Of a DNA stretch of 64,000 bases, positions 27,001 through 40,006 are shown piece by piece. Below the pieces are notes generated by a model. The model did not search any database. It was given only the letters and a program-made list of their open reading frames with translations, and had not been told where the DNA came from. Each line of letters starts with the position of its first letter. The first letter of the stretch is position 1. The DNA comes from Dentipellis sp. KUC8613. Its lineage: Eukaryota > Basidiomycota > Agaricomycetes > Russulales > Hericiaceae. The position numbers were made by a program, and so were the translations under genes. Where the stretch lies: the NCBI GenBank assembly GCA_002286715.1, contig NSJX01000026.1, forward strand, positions 186,001 through 250,000, given 5' to 3'.

Positions 27001-30000
27001 TTTTGCCGGCAGCAGCAGGGATAGGGTGAGCTCGGCCATCCGTGCGTGCAGGAGCGTATCGGGTGTGGTGACGAGGAGAGCCTTCGCGATACATACCAGC
27101 TTCGGCGATCATATGCGACGGCAGAGTTTGAATGAAGCCATCGTCCTGCTCCATAAGCACGTCTTGTCGCAACTGGGGGTCCAGGCTGGCGATGAAGCTG
27201 GCTGGGTCAATGTCGACTGCTGCGGCTGCACTTGCCTGAGCTCCTGCAGTGCTTTCCTCTGCTCTTCGCCTGGCCTGCTCGATTCGTTCTTGCTGGATGA
27301 TTTCTGCTCGGATCTCTGGAGGGAGCGCATCAAGGAACTCGGCACTGATTTGTGAGTCCGGAGGACGCTCGACTCTCGCGGCGCGCTGATCGCGAACATG
27401 CTGGTTAAGCACCTCTTCTCGCATTTCATCCGGCAAAGCCTCGAGGAACGTCGGGTCGATACCGGTATCCGTAATGTCGACGGGGCTTCCGTGGATCATG
27501 ACCGTGACTCGCTCGGGTGCACTTGAAGATTCTGCTGCTGCTGCGTCGCTTGTAGACGCAACTGGGGCGGCTTCCGGTTCTGCGGAAACATCAGTCATCT
27601 CGGTGTCTACGTCGGCAGCAGCCCCTGCAGGAGCATCCTCAGATGCAGCAGAGGCGGCCGCGGCAGCAGAGGCTTCTTGTGCAGCGGCGGCAGCAGCAGC
27701 GGCCGCGGCTTCTTGTTCTTCCCTGGCAGCGCGTTCTGCAGCCTCCCTCTCTGCAGCTTCTTGAGCAGCAGCAGCCTCAGCCTTCGCTTCGGCTTCACGA
27801 CGCTCTTCCGCTTCTTTCTCCTCTGCCGCTTTTGCCTCCTTTGCCCTCTCAATTGCAGAGGGTAGCATGGCCAGAATAAGGTGGTTGTTCAACTTCGTCA
27901 GACGATCAGAAACAAATTTGCCATGCACAATCTTGGCTTCCTCCGTCCATCGCTGCATGGTGATGAGAGGCTCGAAATCGCGACCTTCGGGACGACTGTC
28001 GCCCGGCCGGGGTGCCCGTTCAATGCGAAGGGATGCTGAAACTCCACCTCGTCGAGGGAAGTGACCACCACGATCAAGGTTCACGATGGCACCCGCGGGT
28101 ACGTCCAGACGGATGGTCTCCGCGGGGCCACCAGTACGTCTGATGATATGCTGGAAGAATTGAACAGCTCCTCCGCCAATGATATCCTCGATGGCTTGAA
28201 TGAGGTCTTGCTGGCTGTTTCCAGCCAAGATGCTTCGATGCGGCCTGCGTCCTCCTCTACCTTGTCCAGATGTGGTGCGAGCAGAAGCATTCGAAGCTTC
28301 CAAAAGCAAGGGATGCGTGGTGATCTCAGCAGGAGGTTGTGGTGCGGTTCGGCTTCGTCCGAAAATCTCCATGTCATCATCTGTGAATAGCATGTGTTCA
28401 GCATATGGTCATGTTAGTCGACAGCCGCACAACAGCTTACCGTCGACACGGTGCCTGTGGGATCGAGGTTCACCAATGAACATACCAGTCTGAGCATCCA
28501 GGAAATCGGGGAAGCCGTCGGCCATGGCACCCCCGAAGCCAAAGACATCGCGAACCGTCGGTCCTGCGTCATGAACGTCGAGAATACCAAGTTCAGCACC
28601 GCCAAGTCTGCAGTAAAAAAATTGGTGTGAGGACGTGACAGAAAGTTGATTCAGTGCACTTACTCCTCGTCAGAACCCATACCACCTTCATCGTCTCCTT
28701 CATGGTGATAGATCGGAACCGCTCCTGAGCAAATGAGCATACAGGAAAGATAAAGGTGAAAGATACTAACCGGTCATCTCATCGTCCTCCGGATCCTCCG
28801 CTGTGATGTGCGGCAAGTTCTCGCCAACCTCGATGTCCTGTGACCAGACGTTAGCAATGACAAGGGACAGCTTGCACACATACACACCTCCCAGACCGCT
28901 TCGTCTTCGTCACCCTCCTCCTCAACCTCCTCGTCCGCTTCCTCTTCCGCGTCGCCTTCCTCATTCTCTACCAGATCATCTTCGTCCTCTTCATCTTCAT
29001 CGTGCCACCCTTCTTCAGAATCGCCTGTGCCATTCTCCAGATCTTCATCTTCGTCCTCGTCACCAGTGTTGGACGTGTCTTCGCTACCTGTCTCCTCGCC
29101 GAAGTCCATATCCACGTCTTCGTCATCATCGCCCTGCTCCTCGTCCATGTCATCCTCGTCACCATAGTGGTCCTCGATATCCTATCAAGGTTATTCATGA
29201 GAAGTAGATAACATTAAGGATAATACTCACCCCTCCGTACATCCCGAGAGACGAGTTGCGATAGAGATCTGGCGTTTCTTCGCGATGCGTCTCCTCTTCT
29301 TCGTCCTCGTCCTCATCCTCGTCGGAAAGCTCGATGTCGTGCATCCCAGTCTTCGCTTCCTCGGGACCCTTGGTCTTGTCCGACGCGCGGCTCATCTTGA
29401 TTGCAATCTTCGAGCTACGACGAATATATGATCAGTAAAATTCCACGTACGGAAGACGCATGCTTACAGAAGTTCCAAAGGCTTCAAGATTGCCGCTACC
29501 AGCCCACGAACGTGCGGGAAATTGAGGTCGACCTCAGAGAGCGCGGTCGTCAGTGTCGCGACGAAGTTCTTCTCCAGCATGATCTTGGCGATGTGCGTAG
29601 GAGTCTCCTCTGACGCCTTACGGGCGCCGTTGTTGAACCGCACGGTAAGCAAACGCGAGCAAAGGTCAGAGAGGGCAAGAAGGCGTCCATATCGCGCGTC
29701 GGTGGTCTCCGACGGCACCGGGTCCTTGATCGCGCGACTGACAGCTTCCAGAACAAACTTTCGTACCGAGACGAGTTCGTGAGACACCTCCTTAACGTCG
29801 TGCGACGCAGAGCTGTCGACGCAGAGCGCAACAATCACAGACATAGCCCAGTTGCACAACATAATGTTCTTGCGGGATTCAGGGGCCGAGTCCTGGTTGA
29901 CCGTGCCGAAAGTAATGATCTCGGAAAGCAAGAAATGGAGCGCTGCCGTGCGGAATTTGCTCGTCTCCTTCGAACTTGTTGGCGCTCGCTTCTTCGGCGA

Positions 30001-33000
30001 GTAGCTCAAGAAAGCCACCTTGCACGGATCATAAGAGAACAGAAGCTCCGTGAGGCACTGCATGATGAATCCACAGTAGTAGTAGTCGATGCCATCGGAC
30101 TTTGCGGCGTCGTTCTTGTCCTTGCCTTCGGCATCGGCCGTGGACGAGGTGGGCTGCTTCTCTGGAGAAGTCTGAACAGCCTGCGCACCTTGAGCGTTGT
30201 CACCTGCCTGCTCGGCAGGAGGCTTGACGGTCTTCATCAGCTCGCCAAGAAGATAATGCACAACACCCTCGAGGTGGTCGGATGGGGAGTTGGTGTCCAG
30301 ATGCATGGGAGCAGGCCCAGCAGCAGTCGCATCACCAGAGGCTCCCGCCGCGTGCTTATCTCCCGAACCAACCTCGCCATCTTTCTTTGGACCTGCGTGC
30401 TCCTTGAGACCGATGTGGTAGGCACTTGAGAAAGGCTTGTCCAGTTTGGTGAGCGACTCCGTCACCTCGATGAATGCCTGAGGATCACGCAGCGCCATGG
30501 GGCTGAAGTGGCGGACGTAATTGGGCACGTCGACCACACGCGTGCGAGACTGCAACAAGAAGCGATGAGCCTCCTGACGCATGATTGCTCGAAGCGTGAC
30601 CGGGTCCTCCATGACATGGCGGATGATGATGGTGATGTACGACTGGCTTCCCGCAAGGGCTCCAGAGGATGTCTTCAGGGACTGGAAGACTAGGGGAATG
30701 CCATCTCGCTTGACAAGTTCAATCGCCAGCTTCTGATCGCGAGTAAGGAGCACGAGCAAACGCAGCGCGGCGAGAAGATCGTCTCCAGGCAGGTTCGGCA
30801 GAGCCAGAAGTTGCAGGGAGAAGTCGAAGAGAGTAGAACGTGCTTCAGTATAGACAGGTCCATTGAAGAGCTCTTCGGCCTTGATCTCTTCGTTCTCTTT
30901 AGGCAGGGTGATTGTCCGGGGTTCGGCGGTGAGGCTCAGAAGAGCTTCTGTGACCAAGAGCAACGAGGCCATCCACTTCGGTATCGACGGATGTTCTGCC
31001 TCAACGCGAATTGGATGCGAGAGCAACAGTGCCAAGATAACATCCATGAAGGCCTTCTCGTCGCCGTTCTGCGCAGCCACAAAGAACTGAGGCGCCTCGC
31101 TCAACACAAGCGCCAAGAGACGGAATCGGACAGCGAGAGGCTGCTCGTGGACATCGTAAGCGGACGGGGAGAAGGTCCTGATGTCGTCGAGGAGAATCCG
31201 GATGGACTGTTGCTGGTAGCCACCGGGACGACCGACGAAGGCATTGTGGACGTCGAAGATCAAGGACGGGTGCTCATCGACAAGACGGAGCGCCAAGCGA
31301 CCAACGTCACTCTTCAATGGTTCCCTGAGTTCATTCAGTTCAGTGCGCCATTGTTCTGCGCTCTTGCCTTCGGGCTTTGGTGCCTCGCTTTCCGCGGTAG
31401 TGGATTCGCCAGTCTTCTCTGTTGACTCCGCTTCAGCTGTCTGCGTAGAGGACTCGGCGGTCGTTGCCTCCACAGCCGGTTCTGCAACCGGTGCTGGTGC
31501 TGGTGCCGGCGCATCTTGATCCATGGCGTTGTCGTCGTCCGTTCCTTCTGCCTCAACGGCCTCGGCAGGCTCAGCAGGCTCAGCAGGTTCCGCAGGTTCA
31601 GCGGGCTCAGCAGGAGCAGGAGTGGGAGTATCCCGATCACTCTGGAAACGATAAGGGTTAGAAACGAGCAGCTCGGCCGCTCCATGGACGTTGTTATGCG
31701 CTCGCTGAAGAGCACGCTCCGCGGCACTGCGAGCGAAGCCCATATCCGTCAGCTGCCGGATCCGATTCTCGTCGGGGACGGGAGGGCGGAACAGCGAGGG
31801 ACCTCCGACAACCACAGAGCCGCCAGGGCCAGGCGTTCCTTCGGCGGGCGAGGGCGTCTGATTCTCCTCGCCTTCGCCATTGACGATCTCGAGCACGATT
31901 TGGACGACGGACTTCATCAGCCCGTGCGGCGCGGTGACTAGCCACTCGGACTCCCAGAGCCGACGGACCATCGGGAAGAGCGCGAGGCGGAGCTTGACGA
32001 GGAAGTTGTGGGGCTCGAAGTAATCAGCATCGGTGTCCTTCTTGTCGCGGGTGAGGAGCAGGACAGTCTGGCTGGACTCGAAGATGGGCTTCGAGGACGC
32101 CATGGGGTGCAGCAGGTGAAGTGCCACCTTGAGGCCGCCGAAAGCATGCGCAAGTTCTTGATTTACCGGCTCAGCGCGGTCATCAACCTTGACCTGTGAC
32201 TGCTCTTCGATTGTCGAGATGAAGAGGTTGCATATATCGACGACAGCTTGAATGCCTCCTTTGCGGTAGAAAGCATGGATCAGCACCGTGTGCAGCGTTG
32301 TTTGGTTTGTCCGCTCTATAAATATGTGAGACAAGTCGAAAAGACATGACAGTCTGGATGCTTACCGTCGACCGAAAGCATTGTGACCAAACCCAACATG
32401 AACGTGTAATAAGAGGTCACGGAGAGCTTGTCGGCTGTGAATCATGAAAATCAGTGTCAATACTCACCGCTTACTGAGAGCACGCACTCATATCAATTGG
32501 TGCAATGTGTTGCAGCATGACGGACGCAACGACCGAGGCAGCATCCAGGATATGCTGTTTCTGCGAGGGATCAGGGTTGCGACGAGTAGAGAACAACTTG
32601 ACGATTGCTATTTCCAGCAGCCATCTAAGTCACGCACGCTCTTACAGTTATAAAATGAGACGAACCTTGGAAGAAGGGCGACAGCGCGCTGGGAATCTGG
32701 TGCGCAATATGCCGCAGCGCCCTTCCATTCTCCTCGGCGCTACTGCTCGCGACAGGCACAGGAGCCTCCTCGGCATTTGGCGTGACCTCGGGGGTCGTGG
32801 AAGCTTCGGCCTGCGCCCCGTTCGTCGTCGACGGCTCGCTGTCGTGGAGTGGGATCGAAGCACCGCCGGGGGACTGAAGCAGCGGCGAGAGCGCTCGGCT
32901 AGCCGCCGCGTCCGCTTCCTTGGGCAGATTGTTCTTCAGGAGCACATTTTCCCAAACACATGCGCGGTGCAGCAAGCCAAGGTCCGGGATGATGTCGGGA

Positions 33001-36000
33001 GAGTTCTTGCCCATGAGGACCTGAAGCAAGCTGATGGCAGTCCGGCCGTGTGCGTAGCCTGCCGTCGAGTAGATATCGGAAAGAAGGGTGACCCGTATGT
33101 GCAGAGTCACAAGCGTGCGGAAGGTTGCGTTGGCAGCCTCTTCGTCGTGAGCGGACAAGTCCAACAGCGCCAAGAACCTTGACTCTGGCGCGAGCGTGCT
33201 CCAGAACTCCTTCGTGTTGTCAAGAGAGTTCCTGACAAGCTTGGCGAAGTAGACCATGGTGTCGTTGGGCGACGCCTCCGACATGGTTCGCAGGACCTGC
33301 ACAAATGAATCTGAAGCGACGCTGTTGCCGAAATCGTACGGCAAGCAGGGAAGAGACGTCAGGCGTCCCAGCCGCTCAAGGCCGTCGGACGAAGTGATGA
33401 AATCCTTGCAGTGCGTCGTGTGCTGGAACAGCCCCTCCAGGAACTAGAGACAACGGTTCAATACGTTTTCGCAGAAAAGCAACAGAATCGACACTTACCC
33501 TGCAGAGCACGTCGATATAGGAAATGACGATATTCTCGTGCGACTTCCCAGAGTTGTCGTCGCTGCTTGACATGTCGTGCAAGCTGCTAGTGCTGATGAC
33601 GGGAGGCTCCGATTGCCTGACATTGACGGTCTCGGCGTCTGCCATCGGGACGTCGTCATCGGCGGACGCCTGTGGCGTAGTCGGCAACAGCCTGTACCAC
33701 GACTTGATACCGTCTTGAACGACGTAGGAGTTACCCATAGATTCGATCTTGCTCAGCGTGGCCTTGATAGATTCGAACACGGAGGCCTTCAACGACGGGT
33801 GATGACGGATGAGCTCGTCGACGGCCGTGCCGATGAGCACTGCGTTCTCTTTGTCCTGAAGGACTCTCTGATGGCGCTCGGATGTGAAGATGGTGAACAG
33901 ACCGGGGATGATGGTCGGGCGTGCTGCAAGCTGATCTTGGCCTGCCTGGTTGAGGCACAGAGCGCCGATGGCGTTGGGGATGGCTTGAATGACCTACAAG
34001 GCTATTGAGCATACACCCGAACACCAACCACTATACGACACGAACCTCGATGACGGGCTCAAGTCCGGCTTCGATCGCCTTGTAGAATGCTTCAGGAAGA
34101 CCGGCCTCTTGGATGATGGCCAATGAAGTGGGCTCATTATGAACGAACGTCGCCATGATATTGATCGCTAGTATTCAGGTAAAAATCGATAATAACCGAA
34201 AATAAAGAGAAAGGCACGAACCGATTGGCAAGACACTGGGCCCGAATAGCGACCTGTGTTCGATGATCTTCTTGATTGACTTCGGCAGAGACGAGTCGAT
34301 GAGTCCACGCAACCCCTCACTCGTTCCCGAGGACTGCATCATCCGGTGCATGGAACGAAGAACATGCTTCAATACTGCCGCCCGAACTACCGGCAACTGG
34401 CCTGCATTTCCTCGTTAGGACATCACGAGGATCCGCGCGAGATCTTACGAACCATACGACTTGGGCACCTCGTTTGCCTTCTCCTGACCACTGAGCTCTT
34501 TGATGTTGAGATCCACCTCGTACTATATAAGCGATGTAAGGTACCATCGTCCGGTAGGCAGGCGAAGACATACCTCGATGCGCCCGACGAGCACCTCCAC
34601 TCCTCGGTTATTACAGAACAGCTGGAATGCGTTCTGGAAGCTGTAAAGGACATTGTCGACTAGCTGCATGGTCTTCGAGACGACTGGTAATCGATTCGGC
34701 AGTCTGTTCTCGATCAGCTGGATCAACAGCGGTACCAGGCCCGCCCCGACTACCATGTTCCCTCCCGCTGCGTGCGATGACAGGAACGTGACAAACGAGA
34801 GTAACGCGTCGACGAAGGCGTGTGGCACGGTCGACTCAGGAGTGGCGACGTCGGCGACTGTCTTGCGAAGCAGCGCCATCAACGTGCCGTGGTTGACGTT
34901 TGCGTTTGTGGACATCAGAACGTCTTGAACTCTTGTTCGATGCCTAGCCATGGCATCGAGGGCTGCGACGGCCGCGGTCTGCACGGTGATGGGCACGCCA
35001 CGATCAAGAGCGAGAAGCTCAGCTATATGCGGGATCAGGTCCGGCTCATACAAAAACAGCGAAGACGCCGTCTGCGACTCCGAATGCGTGTGCACGAAGA
35101 TCGCCGTCGCCAGGAGGCGGACGATCGCCAGCTTCTCGCGGTCCTCTTCGCGGCCTGGGATGAGGACTCCTGCCGAGCGGATTCGGCACATGAGCTCAAA
35201 TCGCTCGTCTTCGGGAACATTGAAGACGTCCACGGTGTCCGCCAGCAACTCCATGGTCGTCTTGGACTCCAAACTCGGCGCGTCCAAATGGATATTCACG
35301 GCGCCTGTTGTCGGCGCGGTACTCGTGGTCGGAACGGCAGAAGATGATGCCTTGCGTGGCGTCTGCAAAACATCTGGGGGGTCAATATCCATGTCCTTCT
35401 GCTTATCCTTGCTCTGATCCGCTCCATCTTTCTTGTAGAAGTTGAACTGCACCTCGCGCGCTTCGGCGGGCAGGGCGTCGATCGTCTGCTTCCCGCTCTC
35501 TGTGACTAGATCGACGAGACTGATGTTATACTCTCGAAGATTCGACCAGCGTCTTGCGAGCGATTGGAGACGTGGCGTGGAGATATTCAAAGCACGCGAC
35601 ACTGCGGGCTGGGCGGAATACTGTTGCGCAGGTCGCAGCAGCAAATTCAGAGCCAAGATCAGGACGTCCAGATCAGACGTAGATAGCAGACTGTTGATCC
35701 TCTGCATGTATCACAATCAGTATCACCTGCTGCGCGCACGAGAAGCACGAAAACGCACGTCGTAGGAGTTGAATGTCTTCCTATTTGTGGAATTCTCGAG
35801 CAGCAGGCGCTCGAAGCGCAGGATCTCGCATACAGTCTTCTTCGTCGACGGCGTGAACACGTTCACTTGCAATTTGTCGACCTCGTAGTCCTGGATGACC
35901 TCCTCCAGGATAGCATCGAACTTGTTGAGGACCTTAACCCACGCATTGAGGTCGGATCGGGGCCACTTCCACGAGTCGATCTGGCTCAAAACTTCGTGTA

Positions 36001-36158
36001 AATCATCGTTGGGAGTCGCTAGTAGCTTGTTGATGAGCTCCGCTACCTGGGGCAGCTGTACGATGTCGCCGTCCGCTTGAGCCACTAGCTAATGCGAAGA
36101 GATCCGACGTCATACTCACCGGAGGCAATGTTCTCTTGGACCTATGAAGAATCTTCAT
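24034..36158 (-). CDS. TOM1: Giant HECT E3 ubiquitin ligase, Tom1/HUWE1 class
   Basis: A single gene of about 12 kb, with a predicted protein of roughly 3,600 residues. The first exon at 36158 encodes [13 protein letters not shown] and is spliced to [18 protein letters not shown]. Helical-repeat regions of the DUF908/DUF913 type follow (36085 to about 32600). A UBA domain ([20 protein letters not shown]) lies near 31740. A strongly acidic Asp/Glu tract covers 28900-29170 and 29280-29340. Ubiquitin-binding UBM-like repeats ([17 protein letters not shown] and [16 protein letters not shown]) lie at 27110-27470, in a region rich in Ala and Glu. The HECT domain occupies 24034-25300, with active-site [10 protein letters not shown] near 24105-24137 and the C-terminal end GFGFA. 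Tom1 ligases act in nuclear and cytosolic quality control, for example of excess ribosomal proteins and histones. The gene shares a short divergent promoter with SUB1. Confidence 0.95.
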
Positions 36159-36442
36159 TTTCCACGACTAGGTCGTGAAAAGGTCGCTAGTATGCTGTTG
36201 GCGGTATGGTGGACAATGGGGAGAGGGTGTTGGGGAAAGGGGACAAGGGTTCTGCGACTCGCTCAAAGGCTGCAAAGAGCTGACGCGGATTGGCACGACG
36301 CCCAAGAATATCCAAGTGCCGTAACCGGAAGCCAATTCACACGATCATCCCTCCGATCGCGTGCGTTCACGCGTCGCGTGTAAGTGGCGCGCAGACGCGT
36401 CTCGCCAGCTCAACCACAACCACAACCACCTCGCCGTCAGAA
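36159..36442. promoter_or_regulatory. Short bidirectional promoter, TOM1 / SUB1
   Basis: Only 284 bp separate the divergent start codons of the HECT ligase (minus) and SUB1 (plus), so both promoters and leaders must lie here or overlap. No clear TATA box is visible. Confidence 0.65.
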
Positions 36443-37097
36443 ATGGCACCTAAATCAAAACGCAAGGCAGACGACGAAAGCAATGGAGGAAACTCAAAGG
36501 CGGCTGGGTCCAAGACAGCCAAGGTAAGCGACAGGTCTCGGCGACCGACGCGTCCCTCACCCCGTTCTCCGTGTGCGCAGAAACCAAAGATCTCAGACTT
36601 CAAAGACGGCGAGGAATCTTCGGGGGATGAACAAGTCCCTCTTTCTAAACGCGTTTCATCGAAGAAAAATGTGTGTATCCCATAAGGTGCTTTGAACAGG
36701 TCCTGATCTGCCGTGGTCCAGGCTACTTCCGAACCCAAGGAGGACGAGGAAGAGTCAAAAGTCATGATCCGTACGAACACCGAGGGCGATAAATACATCG
36801 ATATCGGAAAGAAAAAGCGTGTCACCGTTCGCAAGTTCAAAGGTAGGTATCTTATCTGCCCTCGATTCATTTCGACCAAACGCTTGTCCCTCTAGGCAAC
36901 GTTCTCATTGACATCAGGGAATACTGGGGAGAAGAGGGGGATGAAAAGCCAGGCAAAAAAGGCATATCCTTGAGCGGCGACCAGGTGCGTTCAACTTCCG
37001 CACTCGAATTACGTTGACGTAACACCGCGCCCTACAGTGGAAATCCCTTACCGAAGCCGCCCAAGCTATCGACATGATATTGGCGAAAATGAAATAG
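36443..37097 (+). CDS. SUB1: Transcription coactivator Sub1/PC4 (p15)
   Basis: A small nuclear ssDNA-binding coactivator of RNA polymerase II. The start at 36443 gives [15 protein letters not shown], and the N-terminal half is Lys/Ser/Glu-rich, as in PC4. The C-terminal PC4 domain is complete: [20 protein letters not shown], then [20 protein letters not shown], then [20 protein letters not shown], ending ILAKMK with the TAG at 37095-37097. Four introns of about 50-60 bp were read, giving about 147 residues, which fits fungal Sub1. Its stop lies 113 bp from the stop of the convergent ABC1 kinase gene, so the 3' UTRs probably overlap. Confidence 0.93.
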
Positions 37098-37210
37098 AGC
37101 ACTTATCGTGTCTCCGTATGGCTTCGCGCATGTTCTTCCCTCTGTTGTATGATGTTTTGCCCGTTTTCAGATACTTGAAACTGTAATTATAAGTCTGTGG
37201 TGAACCCCAA

Positions 37211-39708
37211 CTATGCTAATCCAGCCGCAGCTTTATGTGCTCCATCAAAGCCCCTCGAGTACAGCCCGCACAACCACGCAAGAGTCATGCGGAAATGGGC
37301 TTGAAGGTCCATGAAAGTCTCAACTACTATGAGTGATCTATATAACTTTTCGTAACCCCTATAAGACGGCAATTAGCTTGACAACACCCTCTCAGATGGG
37401 ACATAAGCTTACCACCAGCACTTGAAATACTCCACCAGGAGACTGGGAGACGTGATCCCCTTCTCCCTCATCTGATCTATAAGTCGCCGTCTGTCATCCT
37501 GCCATACTGCTGAAGCGCAGTACTTGGCCATGATTAAAAATACACGAATCTGACATCGCCAAAGTATAAGCGCATATATGAAGTCAGATGAGACTATGAC
37601 GTTCTACCTTTGAATGAGTGGTTGCCAAGGCATGATCCAGACTCCTACGCAGTGTATCAGCAACTTGCAGCAAGTATATATATATAAATACTCACCGCGT
37701 CAAGTCGTTGAGTTTGAACACCATAAGCACTCGTCTGGGAACTCTCCGCAAGACGTCAAAGACGGAAAGCAGAAGCCCTTCTCGCGTGATGACTGCATTT
37801 CTGATGGCCTCCATCTCCTCTTCAGATTGCGGCATCATATCTAACATGCTCGACGCGCGTCGGAATGCAGACTGGACCTCTTCCTCGTCTGGTATCTCTT
37901 CCATCGACGCTCGACCTGTATCGTAGTATTGTGAGTGACTCGTTATAGTGTGTTATAAAATGAACTGACCGGTCAGAGCAGCCTCGAACACCGGGTACTG
38001 ATTTCCAGGCACCCATAAGCTTCAATTTCTCGCGTATGAAAATTTGATACGTACCAGGTCTGGCCCAATATTTCCCACCAACTGAGCATACTTGCGCCTA
38101 TTAGCATTTGTCTCAGGTGAAGCACTCTCGATCAGCGAGAGCCAGAGTTTGCAGTAATTTATCCGGAGCGGGGTGTCCAGGTCGAAGTAAAGTCCATGAT
38201 CAAGGAGCACAATTTCGAAGTTGTATGGTGACTTCGACAGTAGAGGTCTTGGTCGGATGAGGAGATTCCCTGCCCAACATATGCATCAGCCCATGCCTAC
38301 ATGGCCTTTAAAGATACATACCAGGGTGCGGATCGGCATGGAACCAGCCGTTGATATATACCATCTGCGAGAATATTCGCGCCAACTCCAGTGACACTTT
38401 GTTCCGGTCAATGTTGTGGTCCGCAAGGTACTCCAAATCGTCCACTCTTGCACCAGCGATAAATTCCATGACGAGAACCCGTTTCGTCGCTTCAATGACT
38501 TCAGGGATATAAAGCGATGTCCGCATGTCCTTGAAGTCCCCGGCAGCGCGTTGCGCGTTCCTCGCTTCGTGGGTGAAGTCCATCTCCTTTGGCAGATTCT
38601 CGCGCATCTCCTCACCAAGCCAAGTGAACTCGAAATCAGGGAACCAGCGTTTTATCCAACCTTTTGCGCAAGTAATGACGTCAGATCGCCTCGCCCTTCC
38701 CTTGGCAAGCGACAGGCTCACCAAGTGTAACTTCCACCATCTCCATGTCAATTTCGCAGAACTCATCTAGGCGAGGATGTTGGAGCTAGACTCAAATGAG
38801 TTCATAATTCAGAGACACGGAGAAAACAACGTACTTTGATTGCAACAGTCTTTCCAGATTCGCGGTGACGGGCGACATGCACTTGTGCCAGACTCGCAAC
38901 ACCAATAGGCTCTGGGTCGAAGTCATCAAACAGCTCGGACACAGGCTGGCCCATTTCCGCCACGAAGAGCTTCTCTATTTCTTCGTATGGCGTGGGCTCG
39001 CACTGGTCCTGCAGCGGCCGCATAGTGCCCGTCCATTCCGGCGGCAGCACGATCCTTCGAAACATTGAGCGCACACGACTTCATGCCGGTGAATTAGTGA
39101 CGTACAGAGATGCCATATGCTGTCCAAGTTTAATGAATACCCCTGAGCGCCCATCCATTCTCGTTAACGCACACTCGAGGGCAGTAGTAATCGCACTGGC
39201 GCACCTCCGTTAGCAAGCAAGGCTTTCAGCACGCGCTCCGCACTCCGTTTGTGACACTGCGAGTACGCCAGGAGCTGCTCCTCCTCATTCGCATACTCCT
39301 TCGCGAAGGTCATCTTGTAGTCAATCGCTCCGAGGACGGCGGCCTCTGCTCATAGCGTCAGCACACGCAGGTCCGCACACCATCCCTATATCCCGACTCA
39401 CCGCCGATCCGCGAGCACCGCACGACGGCGAGCAGCGTATGCCGGAACGGCTGGTACGTCTCGAACGCAACCCATCCCGCCCCGCCGACCGCGAGCACCG
39501 CGACAGACGTAGCAAGCCATGCGTTGGAGCGGAAGCGCGTCTTCAGGCGCCTGCTCGAGCTCGGAGCCAAGTTACTGCCAGAGGGAATTGAAGTCGACTG
39601 AAATCGCGGCTGCGGCCATGGACGCGTGAATGATGCAGTTAGGGCCCTGTGCGGCGTAGGATGTGGTGTCTTCCAGCAGCGCAACCAGCCACGGGCCAAG
39701 AATTGCAT
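37211..39708 (-). CDS. Mitochondrial ABC1/UbiB atypical kinase, ADCK1/Mcp2-like
   Basis: The start at 39708 (MQFLARGWLRCWK) gives an Arg/Pro/Ser-rich presequence and then a hydrophobic segment (NAWLATSVAVLAVGGAGWVA), typical of inner-membrane proteins. The ABC1 marks are the KxGQ motif in GVFIKLGQHMASL near 39120, PEPIGVASLAQVHVARH near 38880, VLVMEFIAGARV near 38470, the catalytic loop GWFHADPHPGNLLI spanning an intron near 38270-38330, and LLDHGLY in place of DFG near 38200. The last exon (37211-37355) was added by splicing GTAAGC at about 37410 to an acceptor near 37355. That gives a C-terminal tail ending KAAAGLA. Without that exon, an in-frame TAA occurs at 37409-37411. Relatives act in mitochondrial lipid and coenzyme Q homeostasis. 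The start and core are firm, the last exon likely. Confidence 0.87.
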
Positions 39709-40006
39709 AGAGGGCGGAGGAGGGTCATAAACGCCACCAGGCAAGAAAACGCGGGGAAAGCCGACTCGCGCGTCGTGCGTCCCCTGCGCGTCGGCCGCCC
39801 GGGCACGCTCAGACGTCCGCGCGAAGCTATATATCGCATATCTCCCGACAATAAATGATGTATGTAAACTTGTGGTACAGGAATGATGACATGGAGACCG
39901 ACAACAATTGTGGAAAGCAGGAGGGCAGGTAAATGAAAGTCTATCGTCGAGAAATCACCGACTCATTCGGTGAGGGTGGATCACCAGCGAGCGGGAGCTG
40001 TCATTG

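Noticed and set aside
24900..31940. Long antisense and alternate-frame ORFs inside the HECT ligase gene
   Set aside because: They follow the codon periodicity of a GC-rich coding strand, and the ligase frame explains the region fully.
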